From assembly GCF_013141915.1 (NCBI RefSeq), contig NZ_SROX01000003.1, positions 361,453-425,452 of the forward strand: 64,000 bases of DNA, in the 5' to 3' direction. The position numbers and the translations under genes were made by a program. This stretch comes from Cupriavidus necator (GTDB lineage: Bacteria; Pseudomonadota; Gammaproteobacteria; Burkholderiales; Burkholderiaceae). The notes beneath the pieces were generated by a model that saw only the letters and a list, made by a program, of their open reading frames with translations, searched no databases and was not told the DNA's origin. Below, piece by piece: positions 47,593 through 57,148 of the stretch; positions within the stretch are counted from its first letter, which is position 1, and each line of letters begins with the position of its first letter.

Positions 47593-50069
47593 CCGAGCGA
47601 TATATCCCGGACGTAAAAATCCCGGCGTCGCGGCAATCGGAAGCGCCTCGTCAGAATTTGCGCTGGATCGGCAAGAGCATGAAGCGAGTCGAGGATCCGC
47701 GACTGCTCACTGGTCGCGGTAAGTACGTCGACGATATCGTGCTGCCGAACATGGCTCATGTTGCGTTGCTGCGAAGCCCGTTCGCTCACGCCCGTATCAA
47801 ATCGATCGACGTCAGTCGTGCGCGCGAGTTGCCCGGGGTGATCGCCGTCGTCACCGGCAAGGAGTTTGCGGAAACGACTGGACCGACGGTGACATTCTCG
47901 AGCCCGCCTGTCGTTCAGCACGCGATCGCCATCGACCGGGTGCGCCATGTCGGCGAAGCGGTTGCCGCTGTCGTTGCGGTGGACCGGTACATCGCGGAGG
48001 ATGCACTCGAACTGATTGATGTGGATTTCGAGGAGCTGCCGGTCGTTGCAGATTTCGAGGCGGCGTTGCATGCCAAGGGTGAAGCCGTTCTCCACCCGGA
48101 CCTGGGTGACAGTAATGTCGCGATGGACCGTACCTTTGCGTTCGGTCCCGTTGACGACGACTTCGCTCGCTCCGATCTAGTTATCAAGCGTCGCCTGCGG
48201 TGGAACCGGTCGGGGCCGCAGCCACTGGAGACTGTCGGCGCGGTTGCGGAGTACGATCCCGGCACCGGGAAGTTTACGGTCCACTGCAACACGTCGATGT
48301 ATACCTATGTCGGGTGGCTCTGCGCAGCTTCTCTCGGCGTCCCTTCGACGCAGCTCAATATCGTGCCGACGCTTGCCGGTGGCAGCTTCGGCTCGAAGCT
48401 GTTCCTGCACAAGGTTATTGTTCTGACGGCGGGGCTGGCACGCATTGCAGGTCAGCCGGTAAAGTTCATCGAGGACCGCCTCGACAATATGACCAACGCT
48501 GACGGACACGGCTCCGACCGTGTCTACGAAGCCGAGCTTGCGGTCAAACGCGATGGCACTATCCTGTCCCTTCGCTATGAAGTCATGGATGATTATGGCG
48601 CTTACCTGCAGTATGGGTATGGGACACACGGCAATGCATTCTCTCAGATCGTTGGGCCCTATCGTATCAATAGTGTGCAGGCGAGAATCATCGCAGTGCT
48701 GACCAACAAGTGCCAGCAGGGCGCGTATCGTGGCTTTGGTTCGGAAGTATCCAACTTCGTGATAGAGCGGATGGTGGATGCTGCCGCGCGAGAGCTAAAT
48801 CTGGACCCGGTCGAGATCCGCCGGCGCAACCTGATCCGCCCGGAGGAATTTCCCTTCGTGATTCCCACGGGCAATGTGTATGACAGCGGCAACTACCAGG
48901 CGGTCATGCAAGAGATGCTCAGGATGTTCGACTATGAGGGATGGCGTGCCCGGCAGGAAGCCGCGCGCAAGGAAGGCAAGTACATCGGCATCGGCGTGGT
49001 GACCTGCCAGGAGCGCAGCGTGTTCAGTTCGACCGAGTTCTGGTCGCTGAATCCTCCGGAGCAGCCTGGATTCGCGCTGACCAGTTCGCCCGAGGCGGTG
49101 TCGATGCGGATCGATCCCACCGGTAAGGTATTTGTCAAGCTGAACGCGCCATTCTGGGGCAACAGTCCCGAGACCGTGGTGACGCAGATTGTTTCGGAGG
49201 CGCTCAGCGTTGAGCCGTCTGACATCTCGGTCAGCTACGCTGATACGGACGCGGGGTTCAACGGTACAGGGCCGGGCGGCAGTCGATATACGGTGATGGT
49301 TGCAGGGGCCGTCGTGGCGGGATCAAGGACGCTGCGCAACAAAATGTTCCGGTTTGCCGCACATATGCTGGAATGCAGTAGCGACGACCTGGAACTGTCC
49401 GGCGGTCGCGTTATCATCAAGGGCATCCCGGGATCGGGCAAGACGATTGCGGAACTTGCATCGGCTATCCACTATTTCCGTCTGGACTTCCCGGATACGC
49501 CAGAATTCTCCAGCGGCCTGGAAACAACCTCGGTTTACGACCATCCGCTGACAACCATGCCGGCGTCCGATCGTAGCCATCTTGGCATCTTCTACCCGAT
49601 CATGGGGCATATGGCACACGCGGCTGCGGTCGAGGTTGATCCGCAGACTGGGAAAGTGACCATCCTTGACTATGTCGCTGTACACGATTGCGGCACTGTG
49701 GTTAACCCCATGACGCTCGATGGCCATGTGCGAGGCGGCGCGGCTCAAGGAATCGGCACGGCCCTGTATGAGCAATTCCACTACGACAGCAATGGCCAGT
49801 TGCTCACGGCGTCTTTTGCGGACTACCACATGCCAACTGCGCATGAGGTGCCTTTGAATCTGCGTGTCGGTCACGTGGAGACGCCGTCGCCCTACACGGA
49901 ATTCGGTATTAAGGGTGGCGGCGAGGGCGGACGCATGGCTGCACCGCCGGTGATGGTGCAAGCCGTTGAGGATGCGCTGCGACCGTACGGTGTGGAACTG
50001 ACCGAGGTCCCGCTTACCCCTAGCCGTATTCGCCGGATTGTACGGGAAGCGCAGTGCAAAAATGGCTGA
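47589..50069 (+). CDS. Molybdenum hydroxylase large (Moco) subunit, CoxL-like
   Basis: The protein has 826 residues. It starts with an N-terminal a/b hammerhead domain (RVEDPRLLTGRGKYVDDI). Molybdopterin contacts include the active-site loop AYRGFGSE (about 379-386), GTGPGGSRYT and the catalytic Glu in KGGGEGGRM (about 780). The AYRGFGS sequence is of the aldehyde-oxidase-like (form II) type, not the AYXCSFR loop of genuine CO dehydrogenase, so an organic substrate is more likely. I chose the ATG at 47589 at the 4-bp overlap with the 2Fe-2S gene. The reaction adds water oxygen to a C-H bond. Confidence 0.93.
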   Translation: MTERYIPDVKIPASRQSEAPRQNLRWIGKSMKRVEDPRLLTGRGKYVDDIVLPNMAHVALLRSPFAHARIKSIDVSRARELPGVIAVVTGKEFAETTGPTVTFSSPPVVQHAIAIDRVRHVGEAVAAVVAVDRYIAEDALELIDVDFEELPVVADFEAALHAKGEAVLHPDLGDSNVAMDRTFAFGPVDDDFARSDLVIKRRLRWNRSGPQPLETVGAVAEYDPGTGKFTVHCNTSMYTYVGWLCAASLGVPSTQLNIVPTLAGGSFGSKLFLHKVIVLTAGLARIAGQPVKFIEDRLDNMTNADGHGSDRVYEAELAVKRDGTILSLRYEVMDDYGAYLQYGYGTHGNAFSQIVGPYRINSVQARIIAVLTNKCQQGAYRGFGSEVSNFVIERMVDAAARELNLDPVEIRRRNLIRPEEFPFVIPTGNVYDSGNYQAVMQEMLRMFDYEGWRARQEAARKEGKYIGIGVVTCQERSVFSSTEFWSLNPPEQPGFALTSSPEAVSMRIDPTGKVFVKLNAPFWGNSPETVVTQIVSEALSVEPSDISVSYADTDAGFNGTGPGGSRYTVMVAGAVVAGSRTLRNKMFRFAAHMLECSSDDLELSGGRVIIKGIPGSGKTIAELASAIHYFRLDFPDTPEFSSGLETTSVYDHPLTTMPASDRSHLGIFYPIMGHMAHAAAVEVDPQTGKVTILDYVAVHDCGTVVNPMTLDGHVRGGAAQGIGTALYEQFHYDSNGQLLTASFADYHMPTAHEVPLNLRVGHVETPSPYTEFGIKGGGEGGRMAAPPVMVQAVEDALRPYGVELTEVPLTPSRIRRIVREAQCKNG

Positions 50070-50174
50070 TTGCGCCGCTCAGCCACGCGCGCCTCAGGAT
50101 TGAGGTTTGATCCGGGGAGATTGGGCGCAGCCACGGCCCGCTCCCTATCGCATTAACGTTTGAGTTGTCTGACC

Positions 50175-50759
50175 ATGGAACTTTCGAACCATCAGCATGT
50201 AAATGCCCCGCAGCAAGCCGTCTGGGATGCATTGAATAACCCGGAGATCCTCAAGTCCTGCATCGCAGGCTGCGAGAGTATCTCCGCAACTTCCGATAAC
50301 GCATTTGAAGTTGTGGTGGCAGCGAGGGTCGGTCCTGTCAGCGCTCGCTTCAAGGGCAAGTTGACCATTGTCGACGCACACGCGCCGACCTCGTATTCAC
50401 TCGTTTTTGAAGGGCAGGGTGGCGCAGCTGGGTTCGCCAAGGGTGGCGCTGATGTCGTGCTGTGCGCCGAGGAACAGGGTACGCGGGTTCAATACACCGC
50501 CAAGGCTCAAATCGGAGGCAAGCTCGCGCAGATTGGCTCCAGGCTGGTTGACAGCGCGGCCAGGAAGATGGCTGACGATTTCTTTACTGCCTTCGAGCAG
50601 ACGTTGGCAGCCGCAGCGCCGGCCGTCACTACTCCGGCAGAAGAGGTCATGGCGGCGCCCATTGCACGAACGAGCAGCGGCATCCCCTACGCCCGCCTGC
50701 TTCCTTGGATCATTGGCTTGAGCGCGGCTGCTGCCACGGCATTCACGTTGCTCCGTTAG
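50175..50759 (+). CDS. CoxG-like SRPBCC protein with C-terminal membrane anchor
   Basis: The protein has 194 residues. An SRPBCC lipid-binding-like fold (HQHVNAPQQAVWDALNNPEILKSCIAGCESI) runs to about 150, followed by a C-terminal hydrophobic segment (LLPWIIGLSAAAATAFTLL) that could anchor it in the membrane. CoxG recruits CO dehydrogenase to the membrane in Oligotropha. It follows the large subunit by 105 bp. I chose the ATG at 50175 over a TTG. Confidence 0.85.
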   Translation: MELSNHQHVNAPQQAVWDALNNPEILKSCIAGCESISATSDNAFEVVVAARVGPVSARFKGKLTIVDAHAPTSYSLVFEGQGGAAGFAKGGADVVLCAEEQGTRVQYTAKAQIGGKLAQIGSRLVDSAARKMADDFFTAFEQTLAAAAPAVTTPAEEVMAAPIARTSSGIPYARLLPWIIGLSAAAATAFTLLR

Positions 50760-50795
50760 GGGCCTGCGGCCGGAACGAGGCGCCAAGGAGCCTAC

Positions 50796-51806
50796 ATGGA
50801 CAGTATTGACCTGCAAGTACTGAAAGACGCTAAGGCCTGGTTGGAGGCTGGTCATGGAGTAACGTTGGCGACCGTCACCAGGACCTGGGGTTCCAGCCCG
50901 CGTCCGATCGGGGCAATGCTGGCCCTGCGCGACGACGGTCGTGTGTCTGGCTCGGTGTCAGGTGGCTGCATTGAGGATGACCTGATCTATCAGAATTCCA
51001 AGAGATTCCTCTCCTTCGACACGCCGGAGATCGTGACCTACGGTGTTAATGCGGAAGAGGCGCGGCGAATGGGTTTGCCCTGCGGCGGTACGATTCAACT
51101 CGTACTTGAATCGCATCGCGACTTGGCCCGCATCGGAGAAATGCTAGAACGGGTAGAGCGTCGCGAACTGTTTGCTCGTGTGCTCGATTTAAGGTCTGGT
51201 GCGATTTGCTTCCGACCGGCGCAACCCGATGATGTCCTGAGTCTCGATGCGCAGCACCTCGTGACGGTGTACGGCCCACGGTACCGGCTTTTGTTGATCG
51301 GCGCAGGGCAATTGTCTAGCTTCCTGGCGAGCATGGCGGTTGCATTGGAGTACCAGGTGACAGTTTGCGACCCTCGCGACGAGTACGTCGGCGATTGGGA
51401 CGTGGCGGGAACGACGCTGGTGAGAACCATGCCGGACGACACGGTCATCGCCATGGGGCCTGACCGTAGGACAGCGGTGATTGCCCTGACGCATGATCCT
51501 AAGCTCGACGACCTTGCGTTGATGGAGGCGTTGCAATCGGACGCCTTTTATGTCGGTGCGATCGGCTCGCGCGCAAATAACCGGATGAGACGTGAGCGCC
51601 TGCTTGAGTTCGGCGTCACAGAAGACCAGGCTCGCTGCATGCATGGACCGATCGGGATTCACATTGGAAGCAAGACCCCTCACGAAATCGCTGTCTCGAT
51701 CGTCGCGGAACTAACCGCAGTAAAGAATGGCATCGTACTGCCTGACGGCTGGAACATTATGGCCCGCAAGGCGGGAACGGACACGCACGCCTGTGCGGTC
51801 CTGTGA
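50796..51806 (+). CDS. XdhC/CoxI-family Moco sulfuration/insertion protein
   Basis: The protein has 336 residues. Residues 1-100 form the XdhC_CoxI domain (VTLATVTRTWGSSPRPIGAMLALRDDGRVSGSVSGGCIEDDL), and from about 160 a Rossmann domain follows (LLLIGAGQLSSFLASMA, YVGAIGSRANNRMRRERL). Such proteins bind sulfurated Moco and hand it to the hydroxylase. It is the last gene of the cluster, with an AAGGAG ribosome site. Confidence 0.9.
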   Translation: MDSIDLQVLKDAKAWLEAGHGVTLATVTRTWGSSPRPIGAMLALRDDGRVSGSVSGGCIEDDLIYQNSKRFLSFDTPEIVTYGVNAEEARRMGLPCGGTIQLVLESHRDLARIGEMLERVERRELFARVLDLRSGAICFRPAQPDDVLSLDAQHLVTVYGPRYRLLLIGAGQLSSFLASMAVALEYQVTVCDPRDEYVGDWDVAGTTLVRTMPDDTVIAMGPDRRTAVIALTHDPKLDDLALMEALQSDAFYVGAIGSRANNRMRRERLLEFGVTEDQARCMHGPIGIHIGSKTPHEIAVSIVAELTAVKNGIVLPDGWNIMARKAGTDTHACAVL

Positions 51807-52331
51807 GTCCAACTGTGTCCGGACATCAAGACGGAGTGCCTTGAAGAATCGTAATTACCCCGTCAACACCACTTGGTTGGCGTCGAGATGGTCCAGCGAT
51901 GACGAAACCATCGCCATGTTCGAGCAGAATCTCTCGGAAAATTTGTACAAACTATGGAACCGAGTGTCATTGGGGTGGAAGATCCGAGGGCCGAGCCTTC
52001 AGTAGACAGGCGAAGGCAATATGGGTAGCCGAAAGCTGACCAACAGGGCTATCTCACTTCGGCGGGGGGCGCGACAGCACGATGACAAGGATATGCTAAG
52101 CAACTGGAAAGCCCTACTCGTCCCGGTGTGGCGCTGCGGAAACGTGTGCGCCCGCCAGCAACTGTGAAGCTTGTCATCACGCCTTCAGGCTCCCCCCATG
52201 TACTTGCTAACTTCCTGGTTCGCAGACGGGACCTTGATGAGAGTCGCTTCGCGAACGTCTTTCACTGCTCGCCGCAAATCGCTTTCCGCTGAGCAAATGG
52301 CAAGCTGTGGGCCATGCGCGATGGCGTCCGG
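51807..52331. other. Convergent intergenic region after XdhC
   Basis: This 525-bp stretch has no supportable gene. A 93-codon frame that overlaps the end of XdhC has no family resemblance. There is no clear hairpin terminator. Confidence 0.4.
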
Positions 52332-53009
52332 CTACGCAATCGCCAACCGCTGCTCCGCCTGAGACTGGCTGAGCCGAACGGCCAATTCCCGCGCGCGGGT
52401 GGTGTGGAGTTCGCTCAGTTCGGCCGCGCGCGCGCTGTCACCTGCTGCAATTGCCTTGGCAATTGCCTCGTGTTCATCCCAAATCGGTTCGCGCTGCGTG
52501 GCGAACTGCAAGCCGGCACCCATTGCGCGTCGCAGATGGGCCCAGTAGACCTCGGCGCTCTCTGCAATGAGGGGATTGCCGGATGCGTCGTAAATCGCCC
52601 GATGGAAGGCCATATCCGCATCGACCATGGCCTTGACGTCCTTGCCCTTGATAACCCGTCGTCCAGCCGCGAGGAGCTTGGGATCGATCTCATAGCGGCG
52701 CTCGGCGGCAAGGCGGGCGGCAAGCGCGTCGAGGGCGCCGCGGATCATGTAAAGGTTGGAAATAGCGGTGGCGTCCATGGGCGCAACCTCTACACCTCGA
52801 CCGGGGACGTCCTGCACAAAGCCGTCCTTCTTCAGCAGAAGGAGGGCCTTCAGCACTGGCGAGCGGGAAACCTGCATCTGTTCCGCGATTTCCTCTTGCT
52901 TCAGGCGGGTTCCGGCCTCGAGGGATCCATCGCTGATGGCATCCAACAGCGTCTTGTACACCTCCTCCACATAGTCCGGTCTGGCAGAAATCTTCTGCAG
53001 CTTGATCAC
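52332..53009 (-). CDS. GntR-family regulator with FCD domain
   Basis: The protein has 225 residues. The winged HTH is RPDYVEEVYKTLLDAISDGSLEAGTRLKQEEIAEQMQVSRSPVLKALLLLKKDGFVQDVPGRGVEVAP, and the FCD ligand domain has the metal-type residues in DADMAFHRAIYDASGNP and EHEAI. I chose the GTG at 53009 because TTGGAGG lies 7 bp upstream; the ATG 15 codons earlier would put a perfect palindrome inside the gene. It is divergent from the acyl-CoA synthetase, so it likely controls the downstream operon. Confidence 0.88.
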   Translation of the reverse strand: MIKLQKISARPDYVEEVYKTLLDAISDGSLEAGTRLKQEEIAEQMQVSRSPVLKALLLLKKDGFVQDVPGRGVEVAPMDATAISNLYMIRGALDALAARLAAERRYEIDPKLLAAGRRVIKGKDVKAMVDADMAFHRAIYDASGNPLIAESAEVYWAHLRRAMGAGLQFATQREPIWDEHEAIAKAIAAGDSARAAELSELHTTRARELAVRLSQSQAEQRLAIA

Positions 53010-53472
53010 ACTGGCCTCCAAGTTTGTACCTTGTACTCTGGATCCAGAGTACATCGCGCACTAGCAACCGTCAAACGTTGAATGTGAGTGCAGCGCCATT
53101 TCGATTCCGGCAGAAGGGTAAACCCATAAATACAAGGGCGATGCATTGTCCTATTCTTTGGATCCAGAACCCAGAATCCAGAACCCCGGATTCTGGAGCC
53201 AGCAATAAGCCGCAGCCCAGAGCCGAACCCCGCCAGTGCGAACAGCCGCGACCGCACGCGCGGAATCAGCACCGTGTAGGGCCAAGTTTTAACAGGTGCG
53301 TCGAACGACTAATGCGGAAACCTGAAAGGAGACCAGTCAATGCAATCAGGTCCTATGGCATGGCGTCTAACGACCCATGTCCGACAAACACATAACGGAA
53401 GTGATCACCTGCCCGAGCGATCGCGACGCCAAATAGTCCTTGTCACGATGGGTGCGTCAGCGGAGCAATGAA
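53010..53472. other. Divergent control region GntR / acyl-CoA synthetase
   Basis: The region holds a perfect 22-bp palindrome at 53032-53053 (arms TGTACTCTGGA / TCCAGAGTACA) and several TGGATCCAGA-like half-sites at 53158-53196, including an inverted pair CCAGAATCC / GGATTCTGG (53171-53179, 53188-53196). The shared GGATCCAGA core suggests operators for the adjacent GntR protein. The rest has no coding content. Confidence 0.55.
53032..53053. promoter_or_regulatory. Perfect 22-bp palindrome, likely GntR operator
   Basis: The two 11-bp arms are exact reverse complements without a spacer. It lies 23-44 bp upstream of the GTG start of the GntR gene. FCD-type GntR proteins bind short palindromes near their own promoters. 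Confidence 0.65.
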
Positions 53473-55041
53473 ATGGCAACGATCGCAAGTCTTCCCCAAA
53501 TGCTGTCCCTTCACGCTCAGCGCACGCCGAATAAGATCGGCGCGCAGGATCTCGAGCGAAGTCTGACGTTTCGCCAGTGGCATCAGCGGTCCCGCAAGCT
53601 GGCCAACGCGCTGTTGGGGCTTGGGCTTAAGAAGGGGGATCGCGTTTGTGTCCTCGCATACAACAGCATCGAGTGGTTAGAAATCTATGCCGCAACGGCG
53701 ATTGCGGGACTCATCGCAGTGCCGGTCAATTTCCGTCTAGTTGGTACCGAAATTGCCTATATCGCGCAAAACTGCGATGCGCGAGCATTTCTCGTGCAAG
53801 CCGAATTGCTCGGGCCGTTCGAAGACGCGCGCAGGGAATTGTCCTTGCCTGAAAGGAACTGCATCGTCTTTGGGAGCAGTCAACCAGCAGCCGGCTTTAG
53901 TCAATACGAAGCATTGATCGCTGCAGCAGCGGACACCGAGCCGGCATCACTGCTCGCTGCGGATGATCCCTGGACGTTGATGTACACGTCGGGGACTACA
54001 GGCAAGCCTAAGGGTGCGCTCCGAAGCCATGCGGGCAGCGCATCGCTTTCGCTTGCCACGCTGGCTGAGATGGGGCTCAGCCATGACGACGGCGCCTTGC
54101 TCGTCATGCCACTCTGCCACGCTAACTCCTTGTACTTCTTCGGCGCCTTTCTCTATGCAGGCGCCACCTGTACGGTCTACAGTCGCAAGAGCTTTGATCC
54201 CGAGCACCTGCTACAAACCTTCTCGACAGGCGAGAGTACATTCACCTCTCTGGTGCCGACGCACTACACCATGATGCTCGGTTTGGAGCCGCAGATTCGC
54301 AATCACTACGATGTGAGTCGAGTCCGAAAGCTGATGATTTCATCAGCTCCAGCTCGTCGCGAAACCAAGCTGGAGATTCTCGAATACTTCAAGAATTCCG
54401 GCTTGTACGAAATGTACGGATCCACCGAAACCGGTTGGGTGACGATGCTTCACCCGAATGAGCAGCTTTCGAAGCTCGGCTCTGTTGGGAGGGAATGCGT
54501 GGGAGGCCGGAGAATCCGCTTCCTTGACCAAGACGGCAACGAGGTTCCCGATGGTCAGCCCGGCGAGCTCTATGCAAGCAACCCCTACTTATTCGACGGC
54601 TATTGGGGGCTGCCAGAGAAGACGCAAGATGCTTTCCGTGGGGAATACTGCACCGTAGGGGATTTCGGATTCAGAGATGAGGACGGCTACATTCATCTTG
54701 TTGACCGTAAGAGCAACATGATCATCTCTGGCGGGGAAAACATCTATCCCTCAGAGGTCGAGACCATGCTTGCCGCCCATCCGAAAGTCGGAGACGTTGC
54801 TGTCATCGGTTTGAGCGATGAGAAGTGGGGGGAGCGGGTACACGCGGTGGTGGTCCCTCGCGTGGGGGAAACACTGACGCCTGACGAGGTGATTGCCTGG
54901 TGCAAGGACCGAATCGCGGGCTACAAGAGGCCGCGCTCCGTCTCGTTCATCTGTGACGGCGAAATGCCCAGAACCGCGACCGGAAAAATTCAACATCGTC
55001 TATTAAGAACAAGGTTTGCCGAGCGCGACGGCAATCATTGA
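53473..55041 (+). CDS. AMP-forming acyl-CoA synthetase
   Basis: This 522-residue ANL-superfamily enzyme has the P-loop-like motif LMYTSGTTGKPKGALRSH, the A5 motif YGSTETGWVT, the hinge region GDFGFRDEDGYIHLVDRKSNMIISGGENIYPSEVE, and the C-terminal catalytic Lys in RTATGKIQHR. It activates a carboxylate with ATP and CoA. The substrate pocket cannot be read safely. I chose the start at 53473 with GGAG upstream, over the ATG 11 codons before. The ThDP enzyme follows 18 bp downstream. Confidence 0.92.
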   Translation: MATIASLPQMLSLHAQRTPNKIGAQDLERSLTFRQWHQRSRKLANALLGLGLKKGDRVCVLAYNSIEWLEIYAATAIAGLIAVPVNFRLVGTEIAYIAQNCDARAFLVQAELLGPFEDARRELSLPERNCIVFGSSQPAAGFSQYEALIAAAADTEPASLLAADDPWTLMYTSGTTGKPKGALRSHAGSASLSLATLAEMGLSHDDGALLVMPLCHANSLYFFGAFLYAGATCTVYSRKSFDPEHLLQTFSTGESTFTSLVPTHYTMMLGLEPQIRNHYDVSRVRKLMISSAPARRETKLEILEYFKNSGLYEMYGSTETGWVTMLHPNEQLSKLGSVGRECVGGRRIRFLDQDGNEVPDGQPGELYASNPYLFDGYWGLPEKTQDAFRGEYCTVGDFGFRDEDGYIHLVDRKSNMIISGGENIYPSEVETMLAAHPKVGDVAVIGLSDEKWGERVHAVVVPRVGETLTPDEVIAWCKDRIAGYKRPRSVSFICDGEMPRTATGKIQHRLLRTRFAERDGNH

Positions 55042-55059
55042 CGCACGAGGAGAGTAGTC

Positions 55060-56796
55060 ATGAGTCTCAATAAGCATCAGGACGTCAATCAGGACGTTAA
55101 TAGTTGTGCTGCCTGGATCGCCAAATTTCTGAAGGCACAGGGTATCGATCGTGTATTCGGCCTGCAGGGCAGCTATCTGCAACCGCTGTGGGACCATATC
55201 GGTCGAACCGGGATACAGATTGTCGATGTGCGCGACGAGGATGCCGCGGTTTATATGGCGCATGCTCATGCGGAGTTGACAGGACAGATTGGAGTAGCAC
55301 TGGCCACCGCCGGTCCCGGCGTCACCAATACCGTTACGGCTATGGCGAACGCCTTTGTATCGCGTGTACCTGTACTGTTAATCGGCGGTTGCCCGTCGCA
55401 GCAGCAGTCAAATATGGGGCCGTTGCAGGACATCCCTCACGTCGACATCCTGAAGCCCGTCACGCGTTATTCGCGGACGGCTCGCATCGCCGACCATGTC
55501 GTGCGCGAATTCAATGAGGCCTTCGCCTGTGCCGCTGGCTATGTGCGTGAACCGGGACCGGCATACATTGAGGTACCTACTGATGTGCTGCGCACCCCGA
55601 TACTGCCACAACTGATTCTTGATGACTGGATGCAACCCACGCCGCGACGGCCCATGTACCCGGATCCCGTCGCGACGCGCGAAGCCATGGAGGTGTTCTG
55701 GGCGGCAAAGCGACCGGTAGTTATTACCGGCCGTGGTGCGAAAGGCGCTGGGGACGCGATCGTCCGTTTGCTGGAAGCCACCGGCGCTCTGTATCTCGAC
55801 ACGCAAGAGAGCCGTGGCGTCGTGCCCTATGACCACCCGGCGTCGGTGGGCGCGGCGCGGTCTCAGGTGATGACTGACGCCGACGTGGTGCTGCTGGTCG
55901 GTCGAAAGCTGGACTACCAACTCGGCTATGGTTCTCCCGCGGTGTTCCCGCATGCGCGCTTCATTCGCATTGCCGACGCGCCTGGTGAATTGTTCGACAA
56001 CCGGCGCGGGCGTCCTGAAATTCTGGCTTCCGCACGAGAGACCATCGAATCGATGCTGTCTCTGGCGGACGGTCGATCCGCAGCCGTGGATGTGTCGTGG
56101 GCCGCGAATGTGCGCGACCGGCATCTGTCGCGGGTGGCCAGAGCGGCTGCGCTGGAGCAACGCGAAACGCTCGGCAGTGACGGGAAGATCCACCCGCGGG
56201 TGATCTTCGATGCCATCGCCGAAGTGGCATTTCAGGACTACATTGGCGTTGCCGATGGCGGAGACTTGTTGAGCTTCGCGCGAACCGGGCTGCAATCCAA
56301 TACTTACATGGATTCGGGGGCATTTGGGTGCCTCGGCGCGGGCGTTCCGTTTGCCATTGCCGCAGCGCTTGCGCAACCCGGCCGTCAAGTGATCTCGGTG
56401 AATGGAGACGGCGCGTTCGGCATCAACGCGATGGAGATCGACACAGCGGTCAGGCATGGCGCCAAGGTGGTCTTCATTGTCTCCAACAATGCGGCTTGGA
56501 ACCTTGAGCGAATCGATCAGGAAATGAACTATGGCGGACGTGTCGTGGGGACGACCCTACGTCATTCCGACTACGCCGGATTGGCGCGATCACTCGGCGC
56601 CCATGGTGAACGCGTGGAGAAGCCAGAAGATATGGTGGGCGCATTGGAGCGCGCACTCGCCAATGCTCCGGCCTTGATCGACGTCGTGACCTCACAATCG
56701 GTGGTTTCCTCAGACATGCAGAAGGGCTTGAGTCTGGTTCCTGACTATCAGGCTTTGATGGCATGGGATGAAGCCGAACGCCGCCGACGACAGTAG
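55060..56796 (+). CDS. ThDP-dependent enzyme, acetolactate-synthase/oxalyl-CoA-decarboxylase fold
   Basis: The protein has 578 residues. The catalytic Glu is in [17 protein letters not shown] (Glu60), the N-terminal pyrimidine domain holds [19 protein letters not shown], the middle domain has [14 protein letters not shown], and the ThDP/Mg motif is [17 protein letters not shown]...VSNNAAWN (about 447-480). This family includes acetolactate synthase, benzaldehyde lyase, oxalyl-CoA decarboxylase and 2-hydroxyacyl-CoA lyase. An acyl-CoA synthetase 18 bp upstream makes an acyl-CoA-using lyase or decarboxylase attractive. This is inference. Confidence 0.85.
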   Translation: MSLNKHQDVNQDVNSCAAWIAKFLKAQGIDRVFGLQGSYLQPLWDHIGRTGIQIVDVRDEDAAVYMAHAHAELTGQIGVALATAGPGVTNTVTAMANAFVSRVPVLLIGGCPSQQQSNMGPLQDIPHVDILKPVTRYSRTARIADHVVREFNEAFACAAGYVREPGPAYIEVPTDVLRTPILPQLILDDWMQPTPRRPMYPDPVATREAMEVFWAAKRPVVITGRGAKGAGDAIVRLLEATGALYLDTQESRGVVPYDHPASVGAARSQVMTDADVVLLVGRKLDYQLGYGSPAVFPHARFIRIADAPGELFDNRRGRPEILASARETIESMLSLADGRSAAVDVSWAANVRDRHLSRVARAAALEQRETLGSDGKIHPRVIFDAIAEVAFQDYIGVADGGDLLSFARTGLQSNTYMDSGAFGCLGAGVPFAIAAALAQPGRQVISVNGDGAFGINAMEIDTAVRHGAKVVFIVSNNAAWNLERIDQEMNYGGRVVGTTLRHSDYAGLARSLGAHGERVEKPEDMVGALERALANAPALIDVVTSQSVVSSDMQKGLSLVPDYQALMAWDEAERRRRQ

Positions 56797-57148
56797 GTCC
56801 GTCGGCGGCCAGGCGATCTGGCCGCCTATCCTGCTTTCGTTCGCTGGCACTTCGGGTGGTCAAGGCAGGCCGTGACATTGCCGGGATCGGGCGTCGCAAA
56901 CGATGGGTATCCGTTGATCTGCAGCGATTCTCACGCTGGAGAAGCGGTCACCTGTAGGCGCCTGGTGCCGAGGCCGAGCGATCTCGTTGTCTGCGTTTCT
57001 CACCTTGTCGTCGAAAAGGCGCCGACAGAAGCGCCGGTCACCCCGCCACGTGCGGTGGAGTGATTGTTGTTGCCGGGTCTGGTGAGGTCACCACGCCGCC
57101 GGCTACTCATCCATCATGCGCGGACCGCCGGTCCGCAAGGAGACTCAT
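56797..57148. other. Intergenic region ThDP enzyme / MFS transporter
   Basis: A hairpin at 56804-56826 (GGCGGCCAG / CTGGCCGCC, 5-nt loop) follows the ThDP stop by a few bases and could be a terminator or attenuator, though there is no strong U tract. No gene is seen in the rest. The MFS gene has AAGGAG at 57137. Confidence 0.5.

Noticed and set aside
47589..50069. Genuine CO dehydrogenase
   Set aside because: The active-site loop reads AYRGFGSE, not AYXCSFR; an aldehyde-oxidase-like hydroxylase is more likely.
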